This document shows positions 44,038 through 53,283 of a stretch of 64,000 bases of DNA, one piece after another. Source of the stretch: Anaerolineaceae bacterium (lineage in GTDB: Bacteria > Chloroflexota > Anaerolineae > Anaerolineales > Anaerolineaceae); the NCBI GenBank assembly GCA_016841445.1, contig JAENZD010000001.1, positions 806,001 through 870,000 on the forward strand, given 5' to 3'. How positions within the stretch are numbered: position 1 is the stretch's first letter; each line of letters opens with the position of its first letter. The notes under the pieces were generated by a model. The model searched no databases. It was not told the DNA's origin and worked only from the letters and a program-made list of their open reading frames with translations. A program made the position numbers and the translations under genes.

Positions 44038-44374
44038 ACCCCTTATTATGAATAAAATGTAAAACAGGAAAAACGGAAATTCCCTATTCCCCGTATCCAT
44101 AAGTAGTAGATTCATAAGCGAATTGAGCTTACCGAGTTCATATCTAAGAGCCAGGTACTTGCTCTGAATAAATTTAGAAGAATCCTCACTGGACAGAGTG
44201 AGGACTCAAGTTGGTAAAACCCTAGGATATAATTGAGGCTTTACGTATATAGATTCTAGCATATTGTTAGAAATTCTCAAAATATCTAGGGGGATGTTAA
44301 TTGGATAAATCAAACTTCTTCAATGTTTATTAGGCTAACGGAAGATATTCTGCTTTAGGAAAGAAGTTTCACTC
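44038..44374. other. About 340 bp without recognisable gene
   Basis: AT-rich gap before the integrase gene; it should contain its promoter and possibly attachment or binding sites. No inverted repeat or coding frame stands out. Confidence 0.4.
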
Positions 44375-45235
44375 ATGCAAGATGCAATTCAAGATTTCAT
44401 ATTATCTCGCCAAGCAAAAAATTGTTCTCCTCGAACGGTTGAATGGTACACGTATACATTAGGGAGAATCAACAAGTGGTTTATTGAAAAAGGCGTAACT
44501 CATCCTGAACAAATAACCAGTAAACTCATTCGGACGATCCTTAGCGGTTTAGTTGATAAAGATTACTCTGATAGCTATGTAAATATATATGCTCGTGTAT
44601 TGAAGACTTTCACGAAGTTTCTTCATAAAGAGGGTTATATATCAAAAGAAATCGAATTTGAATTGCCAAAATTGGTGGAAAAACGTCAGCGGGTTTATTC
44701 AATACAAGAAATTCAAAAAATCCTTGCAGTTTGTAAAACAAGGAGAGATAGAGCTTTCATTATGTTCATGGTTGATAGCGGTGTTCGTTTATCAGAAGTT
44801 CTGGAATTAAATTGGGGGGATATTGATATGGACAATGGAATAGTAAGAATAGATTATGGAAAGGGGAGGAAATTTCGCACAGTTGTAATAAGCATAGAAA
44901 CCCGAAGAGCTCTCATTAAATATAAAAAAGATATAAATTCAATGGATTCTAAGCCTGTATTTCAGACAACTCATGGAACTAGGTTTACTGAGCCCGGATT
45001 ACATTCGTGGATGAATCGATTAAGTCAGAAAGCTGGTGTTCATATAACTCTCCATGCACTAAGACGAACATTTGCAACTCTATGTGCAAAATCACAAATG
45101 GATTTATTCCGATTGCAGGCACTGATGGGTCATTCATCTTTAGAGATGACCAAGAAATATGTTAGGACTCTTGATGATGATTTGATTGATGCCCATCAAA
45201 AACATAGTCCAATAGATTTGATTCTTAGACAATAG
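44375..45235 (+). CDS. Tyrosine recombinase / integrase
   Basis: A 286-residue XerC/D-like recombinase. The N-terminal SAM-like core-binding domain covers about residues 1-95; the catalytic domain has Arg138 (DSGVRLSEVLELNW), Lys164, His227 and Arg230 (LHALRRTF), His253 (MGHSSLEMT) and the nucleophile Tyr262 (KKYVR). All six expected residues are present, so it should be active. The tRNA-Gly-like segment at 42786-42858 is a candidate target site. Confidence 0.93.
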   Translation: MQDAIQDFILSRQAKNCSPRTVEWYTYTLGRINKWFIEKGVTHPEQITSKLIRTILSGLVDKDYSDSYVNIYARVLKTFTKFLHKEGYISKEIEFELPKLVEKRQRVYSIQEIQKILAVCKTRRDRAFIMFMVDSGVRLSEVLELNWGDIDMDNGIVRIDYGKGRKFRTVVISIETRRALIKYKKDINSMDSKPVFQTTHGTRFTEPGLHSWMNRLSQKAGVHITLHALRRTFATLCAKSQMDLFRLQALMGHSSLEMTKKYVRTLDDDLIDAHQKHSPIDLILRQ

Positions 45236-45347
45236 AAAATGTGAATCGTTGTCTAATATTATCAAGGAGGTACCCTCACGAAAATAAAATATAAGATTTC
45301 TTAAAACAATAAAATTCAAACCCTATATATATTTTTAAAGGAAAGAA

Positions 45348-45962
45348 ATGAATACAAATAAAGCATTTTGTTTAGTAAATTCTAATTATGATGAGCTTCA
45401 CATTTCCCAATTAGAGATAATTGATTCAATCGCCAATATGGGATTTCCAGTTTTTGTAACTGGAAAACATCTAAATGATCCAGTTGCATATACAGAAGTT
45501 GGAATAGGGAAAGATAATATGAAGCCAATGTACGTTTTGAGTAAAGATACCGTCGTAATATCATCAGCAAAGCCCAATTGTTTTGAGATAATTCCAAATC
45601 TTGGTGATCACATATCTGTAGCTGATTATCAAAGATATCTATCAATTAGTAATTTGGGAATTTGGCCATTAATCTATATAACTGATTGTTATGAAAATGG
45701 ATCCTGTAAAATTGGTTGGAATACTTTCGCTAATCTAAAATTTTCACCTCATGATGTTGAAGTTACTATTTCGTATAACAAAAATAGAAATCAAAGTGTT
45801 GGAAGTTTACCAAAAGTGGTCAATCGTTATAGAAGCGCGACTATTGTCAACGGCGAAACTATTGAAATGGCACCTGTATTGGAATTAGACAAGAAAAATC
45901 TAAAACCATGGACTTCTTTTGAATCAGAAATTAATCAGATATTGCATACAAAGCGTATCTGA
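45348..45962 (+). CDS. Hypothetical protein, paralog A of a tandem pair
   Basis: A 204-residue soluble protein with AAAGGAAAG before the ATG. It begins KAFCLVNSNYDELHISQLEIIDSI and has IANMGFPVFVTGKHL, PMYVLSKDTVVISSAKPNCFE and a C-terminal ELDKKNLKPWTSFESEINQIL. All these blocks recur in the protein at 46363. I do not recognise the family. The pattern of short beta strands and the conserved KPNCFE could belong to a small enzyme or a toxin/immunity-like protein, but there is no direct evidence. Confidence 0.7.
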   Translation: MNTNKAFCLVNSNYDELHISQLEIIDSIANMGFPVFVTGKHLNDPVAYTEVGIGKDNMKPMYVLSKDTVVISSAKPNCFEIIPNLGDHISVADYQRYLSISNLGIWPLIYITDCYENGSCKIGWNTFANLKFSPHDVEVTISYNKNRNQSVGSLPKVVNRYRSATIVNGETIEMAPVLELDKKNLKPWTSFESEINQILHTKRI

Positions 45963-45996
45963 AAAGATGATCAAATGCAGTACGTAGAGATAAGGT

Positions 45997-46026
45997 AAGA
46001 GCCTTGCTCCGTATAACAAGGCTCTT
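45997..46026 (+). terminator. Terminator of paralog A
   Basis: AAGAGCCTTG (45997-46006) pairs with CAAGGCTCTT (46017-46026), 10-bp stem with 10-nt loop, followed by ATTC. Confidence 0.75.
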
Positions 46027-46362
46027 ATTCAACAAAAACCGTCCATCGGCGATGAAAGGTTTTCCTAATTGAATTGTAACATAGGCACATTGAATCTTTA
46101 TAAACAGAAGCTAATTACCGCCAAATCTTCATGCAAGACACGACAATACTTAGATTTAATCGGTATAGATCCTTTATCTGAAAAAGATGAGATGGATTTG
46201 CCCAATTACAAAACTTGAGAACCATTTATCGTAAACATTGAAAAGAGAATATATAAGGACCGTAAACGATGGATTAATTGGAACTCATGAAATACGTAAC
46301 CAGAATGATTTTAAGTCAAGAAAAAAAAGAATTGTTTTCAAAAAAATTAAAGGAGTAATCTA
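46027..46362 (+). other. About 340 bp between paralogs, possible decayed coding remnant
   Basis: A short stretch around 46140-46218 reads in one frame as QYLDLIGIDPLSEKDEMD before a stop and might be the remains of another gene. Otherwise no feature is recognised; the promoter of paralog B must be in its last part. Confidence 0.3.
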
Positions 46363-47037
46363 ATGCAAAAAATAAATGAATTTTATAGAGACAAAAAAAT
46401 AAACCAAAATCCTCGATTAGAAAAGGAAAAATTGAACACAAGTAAACCATTTTGCTTCGTAAATTCTGGATATGATGAACTTTACATCCACCAATTGGAA
46501 GTGATTGATTTACTCGCAACTATGGGTTTTCCAGTTTATGTGACTGGGAAACAACTTCATGATCGAATAACATATACCGAAATTGAGTCTTGGAAGGGTA
46601 AAACGATTCCAATGTTCTTTTTGAACGAAGGTGGTGTAGTAATATCTACGACTAAACCGAATTGTTTTGAGTTAATTCTAAGTTTTGATGGGGTAATATC
46701 TTATTCTGATTTTACAAGATATTCATCAATTTTCAATATGAAACTTTGGCCTTTAGTCTATGTATTGAGTCAAATTGAAGATGATACCCGTTGTTTAAGT
46801 TGGAACACTTTCTCAAATCTAACCTTTAAACCTCATAAAATTGATATTCCCATCACACATGACAATAGACGGATGTTCCATGATGGAAGTTTACCAGAAG
46901 AGGACTATTGTTATGTATTTCCATCTGCGCAAGAGAGAGAGTTTATAGGATTGAAAGCATCCTTGGAAATTGACAAGAGCAGTTTACGCCCATGGAAAAC
47001 CTTTGAAACAGAAATCACTCAGATATTGCAGAGATAG
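46363..47037 (+). CDS. Hypothetical protein, paralog B of a tandem pair
   Basis: A 224-residue protein with AAAGGAG before its ATG. Compared with paralog A it has about 20 extra N-terminal residues rich in Lys/Asn (DKKINQNPRLEKEK), then the shared blocks PFCFVNSGYDELYIHQLEVID, LATMGFPVYVTGKQL, VVISTTKPNCFELI and EIDKSSLRPWKTFETEITQIL. Roughly half of the positions appear identical, so the duplication is old for the genes but the flanking terminator copy is nearly unchanged, which hints at gene conversion or selection on that flank. Confidence 0.7.
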   Translation: MQKINEFYRDKKINQNPRLEKEKLNTSKPFCFVNSGYDELYIHQLEVIDLLATMGFPVYVTGKQLHDRITYTEIESWKGKTIPMFFLNEGGVVISTTKPNCFELILSFDGVISYSDFTRYSSIFNMKLWPLVYVLSQIEDDTRCLSWNTFSNLTFKPHKIDIPITHDNRRMFHDGSLPEEDYCYVFPSAQEREFIGLKASLEIDKSSLRPWKTFETEITQILQR

Positions 47038-47081
47038 CGTATCTGATAAGATGATCAAATGCAGTACGTAGAGATAAGGTA

Positions 47082-47109
47082 AGAGCCTTGCTATGCTGAG
47101 CAAGGCTCT
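47082..47109 (+). terminator. Terminator of paralog B
   Basis: AGAGCCTTGCT (47082-47092) pairs with AGCAAGGCTCT (47099-47109), an 11-bp stem with a 6-nt loop. The T run is weak. Confidence 0.7.
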
Positions 47110-47151
47110 CCATCAGCAAAAACCTCCATGCAATATAAAAGGCTCTGCTAA

Positions 47152-48282
47152 ATGAATCTTAGCACACAAGAAAGAAAATTTCCAAATATTACGTTTCACG
47201 AAATTGCAGAGGTGCTTCCAATGATGGAAGCATCTGAATTTGATTCGTTGAAAAAGAATATTGCAGAAAATGGCTTGGTAGAACCGATTGTAATTTATGA
47301 AGGACAAATACTGGATGGGCGCAACCGCTGGCTGGCTTGTAAAGAGGTTTGCGTGACCCCGCATTTTCAAGATTACACTGGCGACCAACCTGTATCCTAT
47401 GTTATTAGCAAAAACTTGGAGCGTAGGCATTTAAGTAAAAGTCAGAGGGCTATGCTGGCTGTGGAGTTTTTGCCACTTTTGGAAGAAGAAGCCAGAAGGA
47501 GACAGCTATCTGGGCTTATTCAAAATCAAGACACCGTTGTGGAAAAAATTCCACAACGGGAAATGGGGAAGGCTCGTGAAAAGGCTGGTGAAATAGTTGG
47601 CGCGTCTGGGCGTTATGTGTCTGATGCAAAGAAGATAAAATCGGAATCCCCAGAGCTGGCTGACCTAATCTTGCAAGGTGACATGACAGTAAGTGAAGCG
47701 AAGCGACAAATGAACAGGGATAAGAAGATTGAGCAGATTGTTGAAAATACAGTTGCTCCGATTGAGGGCGTTGCCAAAAGCATGGGTAGATTCCCAGTAA
47801 TTTATGCTGACCCACCATGGCGATATGATTTTTCAAAATCACCCAGCAGGGATATCGAGAATCAATATCCCACCATGACCCTTGAAGAAATTTGCAATTT
47901 GGATGTGGCCAGTTTGGCTCACGATGATAGTGTTTTGTTTTTATGGGCGACCAGTCCAAAACAAAAAGAAGCCTTACAGGTTATTGAGTCGTGGGGATTT
48001 GAATACAAAACACAGGCAGTGTGGGTGAAAGACAAGATGGGCATGGGCTATTATTTTCGTCAACAGCATGAGCTTTTGCTGGTGGCGACAAAGGGTAATT
48101 TACCAACCTGTGGCTCAAGCGGCAGAGTTTCAAGCGTTATTCATTCCCCGAGAGGGGTGCACAGTAGCAAACCAGACATAGTTTATGAAATAATTGAGCA
48201 GATGTACCCTGACTACCGCAAGGTTGAGTTGTTTGCTCGTCAGAAGACGGAAGGATGGGTTTCATGGGGTAATGAAGTATGA
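47152..48282 (+). CDS. ParB-like domain fused to MT-A70 DNA adenine methyltransferase
   Basis: A 376-residue two-domain protein. Residues about 15-110 form a ParB/Srx-like domain (GLVEPIVIYEGQILDGRNRWLA, KNLERRHLSKSQRAML), residues 110-200 a helical linker with helix-turn-helix character, and residues 210-370 an MT-A70 methyltransferase with catalytic DPPW at 220-223, ATSPKQKEAL and the WVKDKMGMGYYFRQQHELLLVATKG region. Such fusions are common in phages and integrative elements, where they methylate adenine in DNA to block restriction. It is not tied to the restriction operon 7 kb away. Confidence 0.9.
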   Translation: MNLSTQERKFPNITFHEIAEVLPMMEASEFDSLKKNIAENGLVEPIVIYEGQILDGRNRWLACKEVCVTPHFQDYTGDQPVSYVISKNLERRHLSKSQRAMLAVEFLPLLEEEARRRQLSGLIQNQDTVVEKIPQREMGKAREKAGEIVGASGRYVSDAKKIKSESPELADLILQGDMTVSEAKRQMNRDKKIEQIVENTVAPIEGVAKSMGRFPVIYADPPWRYDFSKSPSRDIENQYPTMTLEEICNLDVASLAHDDSVLFLWATSPKQKEALQVIESWGFEYKTQAVWVKDKMGMGYYFRQQHELLLVATKGNLPTCGSSGRVSSVIHSPRGVHSSKPDIVYEIIEQMYPDYRKVELFARQKTEGWVSWGNEV

Positions 48283-48412
48283 ATTACCCTTTCAACTGAA
48301 GTCTAGATGAAGATTTACTTGAAGCCCACCAATAATATAGTTCTATAAAAATAATCTTGGAATGCGAAAATGATTAAAGCAATCCCACTGCGGACAGAAA
48401 GATAAGTGATAG

Positions 48413-49378
48413 ATGAAAGGTAACATTTTAACCCCCAGCAATGATACTATTTTACGTATTAACCCAACTCTCGCTAAGGAAATTGGGGTAAATGAGAGTA
48501 TTGTTCTACTGCAATTGGAGTATCTGATTTCAATATCAACCACTGAACCAAAGGATGGCAACAAATGGACTTATCAAAGCCTATCTGATTTGCGGGAGAA
48601 TTACTTTCCATTTTGGTCTTGTTCTACTATTAATAGGGCGATTAAAGGATTAATTGAAAAAAATCTTATCTTTGTGGCAAATTTCAACAAATATAAATAC
48701 GATAGAACGCGTTGGTTTGCTATCAATTATGATGAGGTAAATAAGATAAGAGGAGTTGAAGTTAGGGGATTTAAAAATTTACAACAGAACTCCAATTCTC
48801 AAAATGATTTGCGATCAAATCAAGATGGTGTGTGTGAAACTCAAAATCGAACAGCCGACTCACAAAAAGATTTATTATCAAATCAGGATGGCACGACGAT
48901 ACCAGAGACTCCTACAGAGACTCCTGCACATGTAAAATTAAATAAAGCGGGATTTGACAACCCCGCGATTATTTCTCGTAATATAAAAAATCAACAATCA
49001 AACAATAATGAAGCTTTGATCAATAAAAGAAAAATATCAATCCGAGAATTTTATTCACAAAATAATATTGAAGAATATGTTTCGTGGTTTCCTCAGAAAT
49101 ATAGACCGTTAGCCTTGGCTCATATCACTGGTTCGATTATCATACCTGAAAGAATTCATTGGCTGAAATGGAAGGAGGTGTATGAAATTTTATTAGAGGA
49201 AGGAGTTAGCCCAGAGGATTTGAAACTCGCATCTTTTTACCTGTTTATAAAAAATGGAGATTCATATTCCACTCGGGAAATAATAAACATAACAAAAATA
49301 ATTTGTAAGGAGCGTAAAGAGTTTACTGAAGCGTATCAATCGTTCGCACAATATGTTAACGAAAAACTTGTATATTGA
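48413..49378 (+). CDS. Phage/plasmid-type replication or DNA-binding protein with winged helix
   Basis: A 321-residue protein. The first ~110 residues (NPTLAKEIGVNESIVLLQLEYLI, TYQSLSDLRENYFPFWSCSTINRAIKGLIEKNLI) look like the N-terminal winged-helix domain of phage replisome organisers; the middle is a low-complexity Asn/Gln-rich linker (about 125-205), and the last 115 residues form a helical domain (YVSWFPQKYRPLALAHITG). Function as a replication initiation or loading protein is inferred from that resemblance only. Confidence 0.6.
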   Translation: MKGNILTPSNDTILRINPTLAKEIGVNESIVLLQLEYLISISTTEPKDGNKWTYQSLSDLRENYFPFWSCSTINRAIKGLIEKNLIFVANFNKYKYDRTRWFAINYDEVNKIRGVEVRGFKNLQQNSNSQNDLRSNQDGVCETQNRTADSQKDLLSNQDGTTIPETPTETPAHVKLNKAGFDNPAIISRNIKNQQSNNNEALINKRKISIREFYSQNNIEEYVSWFPQKYRPLALAHITGSIIIPERIHWLKWKEVYEILLEEGVSPEDLKLASFYLFIKNGDSYSTREIINITKIICKERKEFTEAYQSFAQYVNEKLVY

Positions 49379-49478
49379 TTAGCAAAGTAGTTTTGTCTAC
49401 ATTAAATTGGTATTCGCAATCTAATGGTTTGATATTCGTACCAAGGGGGGATTTTCACAATTAATGGGATTGGTCTTT

Positions 49479-50660
49479 TTACAAATACTCGTTCAGTTTT
49501 TCAATAGTAGCATATGTGCCCTCTCCTGGAATAAATATCACGTCATCACGGTGACAAAAATATAGGTTTTCCCATCTGTTGACTGCTGTATGCCAATCTC
49601 TTAAAACAGATGCATTTTCTTTTTCCCATGCTTTCGTTATCCTGTCATTAACCTCATTCCAAGCCTTAAGAAGAGTATCATTTTGTATTTGCCACTCTTT
49701 CTCGATTGCTTGATTTTTATTTTTCCATTCCTCAAAAATCTGCTCATTTTCTTGTTCCCACTTTTGGGTGATTATTTCATTATTCTTCTGCCATTCATCC
49801 ATAACCTGCTGATATTTTTCTAATTTTATTTGATTAGCATTGCGGATTCTTTTTAGGATATTTCTTGTCAATAAGTAAAACAATCCAACAAGGAGGGGTA
49901 GTAAAGAAAAAGAAATTGCAAACAGCAATCCACCAATATCATCTAGAAAGATGGTGAATGAAAAAACTAAACATGAAATAGCGATAAACAATGAAATACC
50001 AACAATTGCAATTGTTTTTATTGTGTTTTTTCTTTCATCCATGTTTGTGTTGGTAAATTCTTCTGAATTAATATATTCAGATGGAAAATATTGTTTAGAA
50101 GTATATCCTTTATACATTAAGAAGATACCAATAAGAATTGGGGCGGAAGTACAACATAATAAAACGCTTGCAACAGCGGTGTCCCATTCTTCTATTAACA
50201 TGCCTATCATAACCGCCAGGAAAAAGTAACCGAGAACTAGAAGTATTATCCCAAAAATTAGTGTTTGTGTTTTGGGTTTTGTTAGCATTAATTTTGGCTT
50301 TTCTAATGGTAAGGGCTTAGGTTTATGTTTTGCTGGTGAAAGAGGTTCTGGTTTTGGAAATAGTTCTGGCTTTGGTTTGAGTGATGGCTGAGGTAGGTCG
50401 TCAGGCAATTGAGGAGCAGCTAAACTCATTGCTAATTGGGAATCCTGATTTTCTTTTCTTAAAAGTGATGTGATTTTTTCGACCTTGTCATTTCTTCTAC
50501 AAATTGGACATCGAGCATGCGATTCTAAGGTGACAGAACCGCCTGCACGGTTTACGATATGCTCAGTTCCACAGTGTTCACATGTCAAGAGAGATGTGTT
50601 TTCGTCAACTTCTAATTTTCCACCACATGATGGACAATTCAGAGTTATTAGGTCGCCCAT
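49479..50660 (-). CDS. Zinc-ribbon membrane protein with coiled coil
   Basis: A 393-residue protein with an N-terminal zinc ribbon (Cys9, Cys12, Cys27, Cys30: CPSCGGKL ... CEHCG), a third CxxC (CPICRR, near 57), a Pro/Lys-rich linker (PKPELFPKPEPLSPAKHKPK), and four hydrophobic segments between about 130 and 270. The C-terminal 120 residues are charged and helical with Trp at regular intervals (YQQVMDEWQKNNEIITQKWEQ and later units). It is the only minus-strand gene in this part of the island. Function unknown; resembles envelope stress or TerY-type zinc-ribbon proteins in layout only. Confidence 0.75.
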   Translation of the reverse strand: MGDLITLNCPSCGGKLEVDENTSLLTCEHCGTEHIVNRAGGSVTLESHARCPICRRNDKVEKITSLLRKENQDSQLAMSLAAPQLPDDLPQPSLKPKPELFPKPEPLSPAKHKPKPLPLEKPKLMLTKPKTQTLIFGIILLVLGYFFLAVMIGMLIEEWDTAVASVLLCCTSAPILIGIFLMYKGYTSKQYFPSEYINSEEFTNTNMDERKNTIKTIAIVGISLFIAISCLVFSFTIFLDDIGGLLFAISFSLLPLLVGLFYLLTRNILKRIRNANQIKLEKYQQVMDEWQKNNEIITQKWEQENEQIFEEWKNKNQAIEKEWQIQNDTLLKAWNEVNDRITKAWEKENASVLRDWHTAVNRWENLYFCHRDDVIFIPGEGTYATIEKLNEYL

Positions 50661-51137
50661 AATAGAAGATTATATCATGGTAACCTAAGTAGCGACTCAA
50701 TAGGGTTTCAAATTGAAGTAAAGAAAACTGAACTCAACCATTAGGTTATCCTATACATGTGAAATTTCCCAGATTTATTTTGCCAATAGTAGAAGGACAA
50801 ATTCAAATCTTGTTTAAAATATGGTGCCAAATGGGAGCCGTTCTTTCTTGCGAACCCACCCACTTTAAGTTTTCTATTCCCTAGAAGAATGATTTAAAAA
50901 TATGATAATCTATTGCACATAATGTGCAATGGGGGGACTCATTGGAGAAGGGCGTGCAATATAAAATGTTATCAAAAGCGTCCGGGAAAGGGCATTTTAT
51001 GAACACTCCATGGACGCTTTGTAAAAAAGCCAAATAGAAGGGTTTTTATGGTGTAACCTAATATGAAAGCAGCTTCATTTGATAATGGAAAAAGCTTTTA
51101 AATTACACTACTTTATAGTAGAATATAACATATGTAA
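50661..51137. other. About 480 bp intergenic with operator-like palindrome and hairpin
   Basis: Besides the 19-bp palindrome listed separately, AAAGCGTCC (50975-50983) pairs with GGACGCTTT (51012-51020) around a long loop and is followed by an A-rich stretch, a possible terminator or recombination hairpin. No coding frame is evident. Confidence 0.5.
50912..50930. promoter_or_regulatory. Perfect 19-bp palindrome upstream of the second integrase
   Basis: ATTGCACATAATGTGCAAT: two 9-bp arms around a single A, flanked by an AT-rich run (ATGATAATC) and a G6 tract. It has the form of a repressor or excisionase binding site, 208 bp before the integrase gene and 250 bp upstream of the divergent zinc-ribbon gene. 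Confidence 0.6.
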
Positions 51138-52145
51138 ATGTCCGTTCTCAACACTAATATAGAAATAAAGATGGAAGATTTTGAAGCATTGGCAATTTTA
51201 GAATCCAAGGATTTAACTCCATTCAAGCCTGATAGGTTGGATGAGAATCCAGCTGTTGTATATCTCTCAAAATTAAGTAAAAATGGGCGAAGGGTGCAAG
51301 CTGATGCCCTAAACATCATTGCAGATATACTTAGTCCTGAATCGGACTTTTTATCTTTCCCATGGCACAAATTGGAATATCAACACCTGCAGGCTGTTAA
51401 GGCGTTTTTACATGAAAAATACAGCATATCCAGCATTAATCGCATGCTAAGTGCTGCAAGAGAAACTGTTAGGCAGGCTTGGCTATCAAAACAGATTCCA
51501 GCTGAACAGTACCTACGGATAAAACAAGTAGAAAATGTCAAAGGTTCAAGACTTCCAGCGGGTCGTCATATTGCCCACGGAGAAATCAAAGCGATATTAG
51601 ATGTCTGTATAAATGACGAGAGCCCATCTGGGTACAGAGATGCTGCTATCATCGCCTGGATGGTTTCTGGTGGAGGGGCAAGACGGTCAGAAGTTATCGG
51701 AGTCGATTTAGCAGACTATAACCCAGATACTGGTCAAATTAAAATTTTGGGCAAGGGCAATAAGGAGCGCACCAATTATCTGGAAAATGGGGCTTATGAT
51801 GCCATGGCTGACTGGCTTATGGTGAGGGGCGATGCACCAGGCGCATTATTTGTTCCCATTAATAAGGGGGGAACAATGATATTAAGGCGAATGACTAGCC
51901 AAGCAATTTACAATATGCTCAATCACCGCATAGAGCAGGCAGGCATTAAGGATTTCAGCCCTCACGATTTACGCCGAACATTTATCAGTAATATGCTGGA
52001 TGCAGGTGCTGATTTGGCTACAATCTCTAAAATCGTCGGACATGAAGATCTAAAGACAACAGCTGTTTATGATCGAAGACCCGAAATTGCAAAGAAGAGG
52101 GCTACACAATTGCTTTCAGTTCCATATAAAAGAAGGATAGAATAA
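51138..52145 (+). CDS. Tyrosine recombinase / integrase (second)
   Basis: A 335-residue phage-type integrase unrelated in detail to the one at 44375. The core-binding domain is in residues 30-130; catalytic residues visible are Arg183 (ARRSEVIGVDL), Lys206 (ILGKGNKERTNY), His276 and Arg279 (SPHDLRRTF), His302 (VGHEDLKTT) and Tyr311 (VYDRRP). It probably mobilises a different element than the first integrase. The ribosome-binding site is weak. Confidence 0.93.
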   Translation: MSVLNTNIEIKMEDFEALAILESKDLTPFKPDRLDENPAVVYLSKLSKNGRRVQADALNIIADILSPESDFLSFPWHKLEYQHLQAVKAFLHEKYSISSINRMLSAARETVRQAWLSKQIPAEQYLRIKQVENVKGSRLPAGRHIAHGEIKAILDVCINDESPSGYRDAAIIAWMVSGGGARRSEVIGVDLADYNPDTGQIKILGKGNKERTNYLENGAYDAMADWLMVRGDAPGALFVPINKGGTMILRRMTSQAIYNMLNHRIEQAGIKDFSPHDLRRTFISNMLDAGADLATISKIVGHEDLKTTAVYDRRPEIAKKRATQLLSVPYKRRIE

Positions 52146-52595
52146 CTAACTTGATTAATTTGGGAGTGCAAAATAAATTCTCTGTTGTATTCTGGGAAAG
52201 AGGGGATGAGGGCGATTTATATAAGTGCTCCAAGCTATGTGATAGTAGTCCCTAGTAATAGATTATATTATAAAAGCTGTAAGATTTACCTGATCTACAC
52301 ATCAAACTGGTTCTGTGATTTTATGATAAAGAAAATGGTCAAGGTAACAGGCTTTGTAATTTTCCCATTGAGAAGTTGAGATAATCTTTCATTAAGAATT
52401 CGATTATCAATAAAGCAAATTATTAGATTGTGAGGAGGATTATGGCCTTTAGTACACCTGGCATTCAACGTTATAGTAATGTGTTGGAAATTAAAATAAT
52501 ATATAACTTTGTAATTAGAAATAAACAAAGAAAGAAATAATAATTCCACCCTAATATCTAGCTAGGCCGAAAAATAATTGAAATAACTGGGGCTT
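52146..52595. other. About 450 bp without recognisable gene
   Basis: AT-rich segment between the second integrase and the ATPase remnant. Open frames here show no recognisable protein features. It may contain the attachment site of the second integrase, but no repeat was found by eye. Confidence 0.4.
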
Positions 52596-53084
52596 GTGCA
52601 GAGCAAGATGGTTGAGGCAATCCTGCGCTTCCCTGGCCATCTGATTGCCACCATGCGTACAAAAACCGAGTGGACGATCAATCAAGACACCAATGGCAAA
52701 TCCAGTCCTACGCGAGTGGGGTTAGCGCCTGAGCAAGGCAAGGGGATTGAGTATGAGTTTGATATGCTGATGGAAATCAGCCCAGAACATGCCATAAACG
52801 TCATCAAAGATCGCACCGGACAATTTCAGGATCGAATTATTCAAGACCCTGGTGAGGATTTTGGTAAAGAGATCTTAGCCTGGTTGAATGAGGGTGAACC
52901 TTGTGTACCAATCAGAACTAAGGAAGATTTGATTGAATTTGGGAAACCATTAGATTTGAGCCCAAATCAAATTGGTGAAGCTCTCAAATCTGCTAATCTC
53001 GTCTTTGATCCATCATTATGGGAAGATATGTCAAAGGTTGTGGTTGAGTTCGCAAAAAGAAATGGAAAAGTTTTGATAGGGTAG
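52596..53084 (+). pseudogene. C-terminal remnant of a phage AAA ATPase (Sak4-like)
   Basis: The 162-residue frame begins in the middle of a recognisable domain: HLIATMRTKTEW, VGLAPEQGKGIEYEFDMLMEI, VIKDRTGQFQDRIIQDPGEDFG are typical of the second half of phage RecA-like single-strand annealing ATPases. The Walker A half is missing and no good start or ribosome-binding site is present (first codon GTG in the middle of the fold). I therefore call it a truncated remnant of a phage gene. Confidence 0.7.
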
Positions 53085-53089
53085 TTGAT

Positions 53090-53113
53090 AAGGGTCGCCT
53101 TTCAGCGACCCTT
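53090..53113 (+). terminator. Terminator after the ATPase remnant
   Basis: AAGGGTCGC (53090-53098) pairs with GCGACCCTT (53105-53113), a 9-bp stem with a 6-nt loop just after the frame's stop codon. The survival of a terminator fits a formerly functional phage gene. Confidence 0.75.
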
Positions 53114-53283
53114 CTATATAAAATAACATTTTTATCAAGCTATTATACATATATCTAATGACTGACGATTTAGCACAAAAAAAATGGAAAGATTAGGTCC
53201 ATTTCATTCTATAATAGATTATTGCATTACTTTCACACCAGCGGGGCAGGCGCACACAAACCCCACCACATGAGATTCCCTTT

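Larger units (their letters stand above)
45952..47092 (+). repeat. Pair of 56-bp direct repeats at the 3' ends of the paralogs
   Basis: The stretch 45952-46008 (starting AGCGTATCTGAAAAGATGAT) is repeated at 47036-47092 with a single visible difference (A for T near its start). It begins at the end of each paralog and runs into the terminator stem, so gene plus downstream region were duplicated together, about 1.08 kb apart. Confidence 0.85.

Noticed and set aside
52185-52379. 64-residue frame between integrase and ATPase remnant
   Set aside because: No ribosome-binding site or recognisable composition; AT-rich chance frame.
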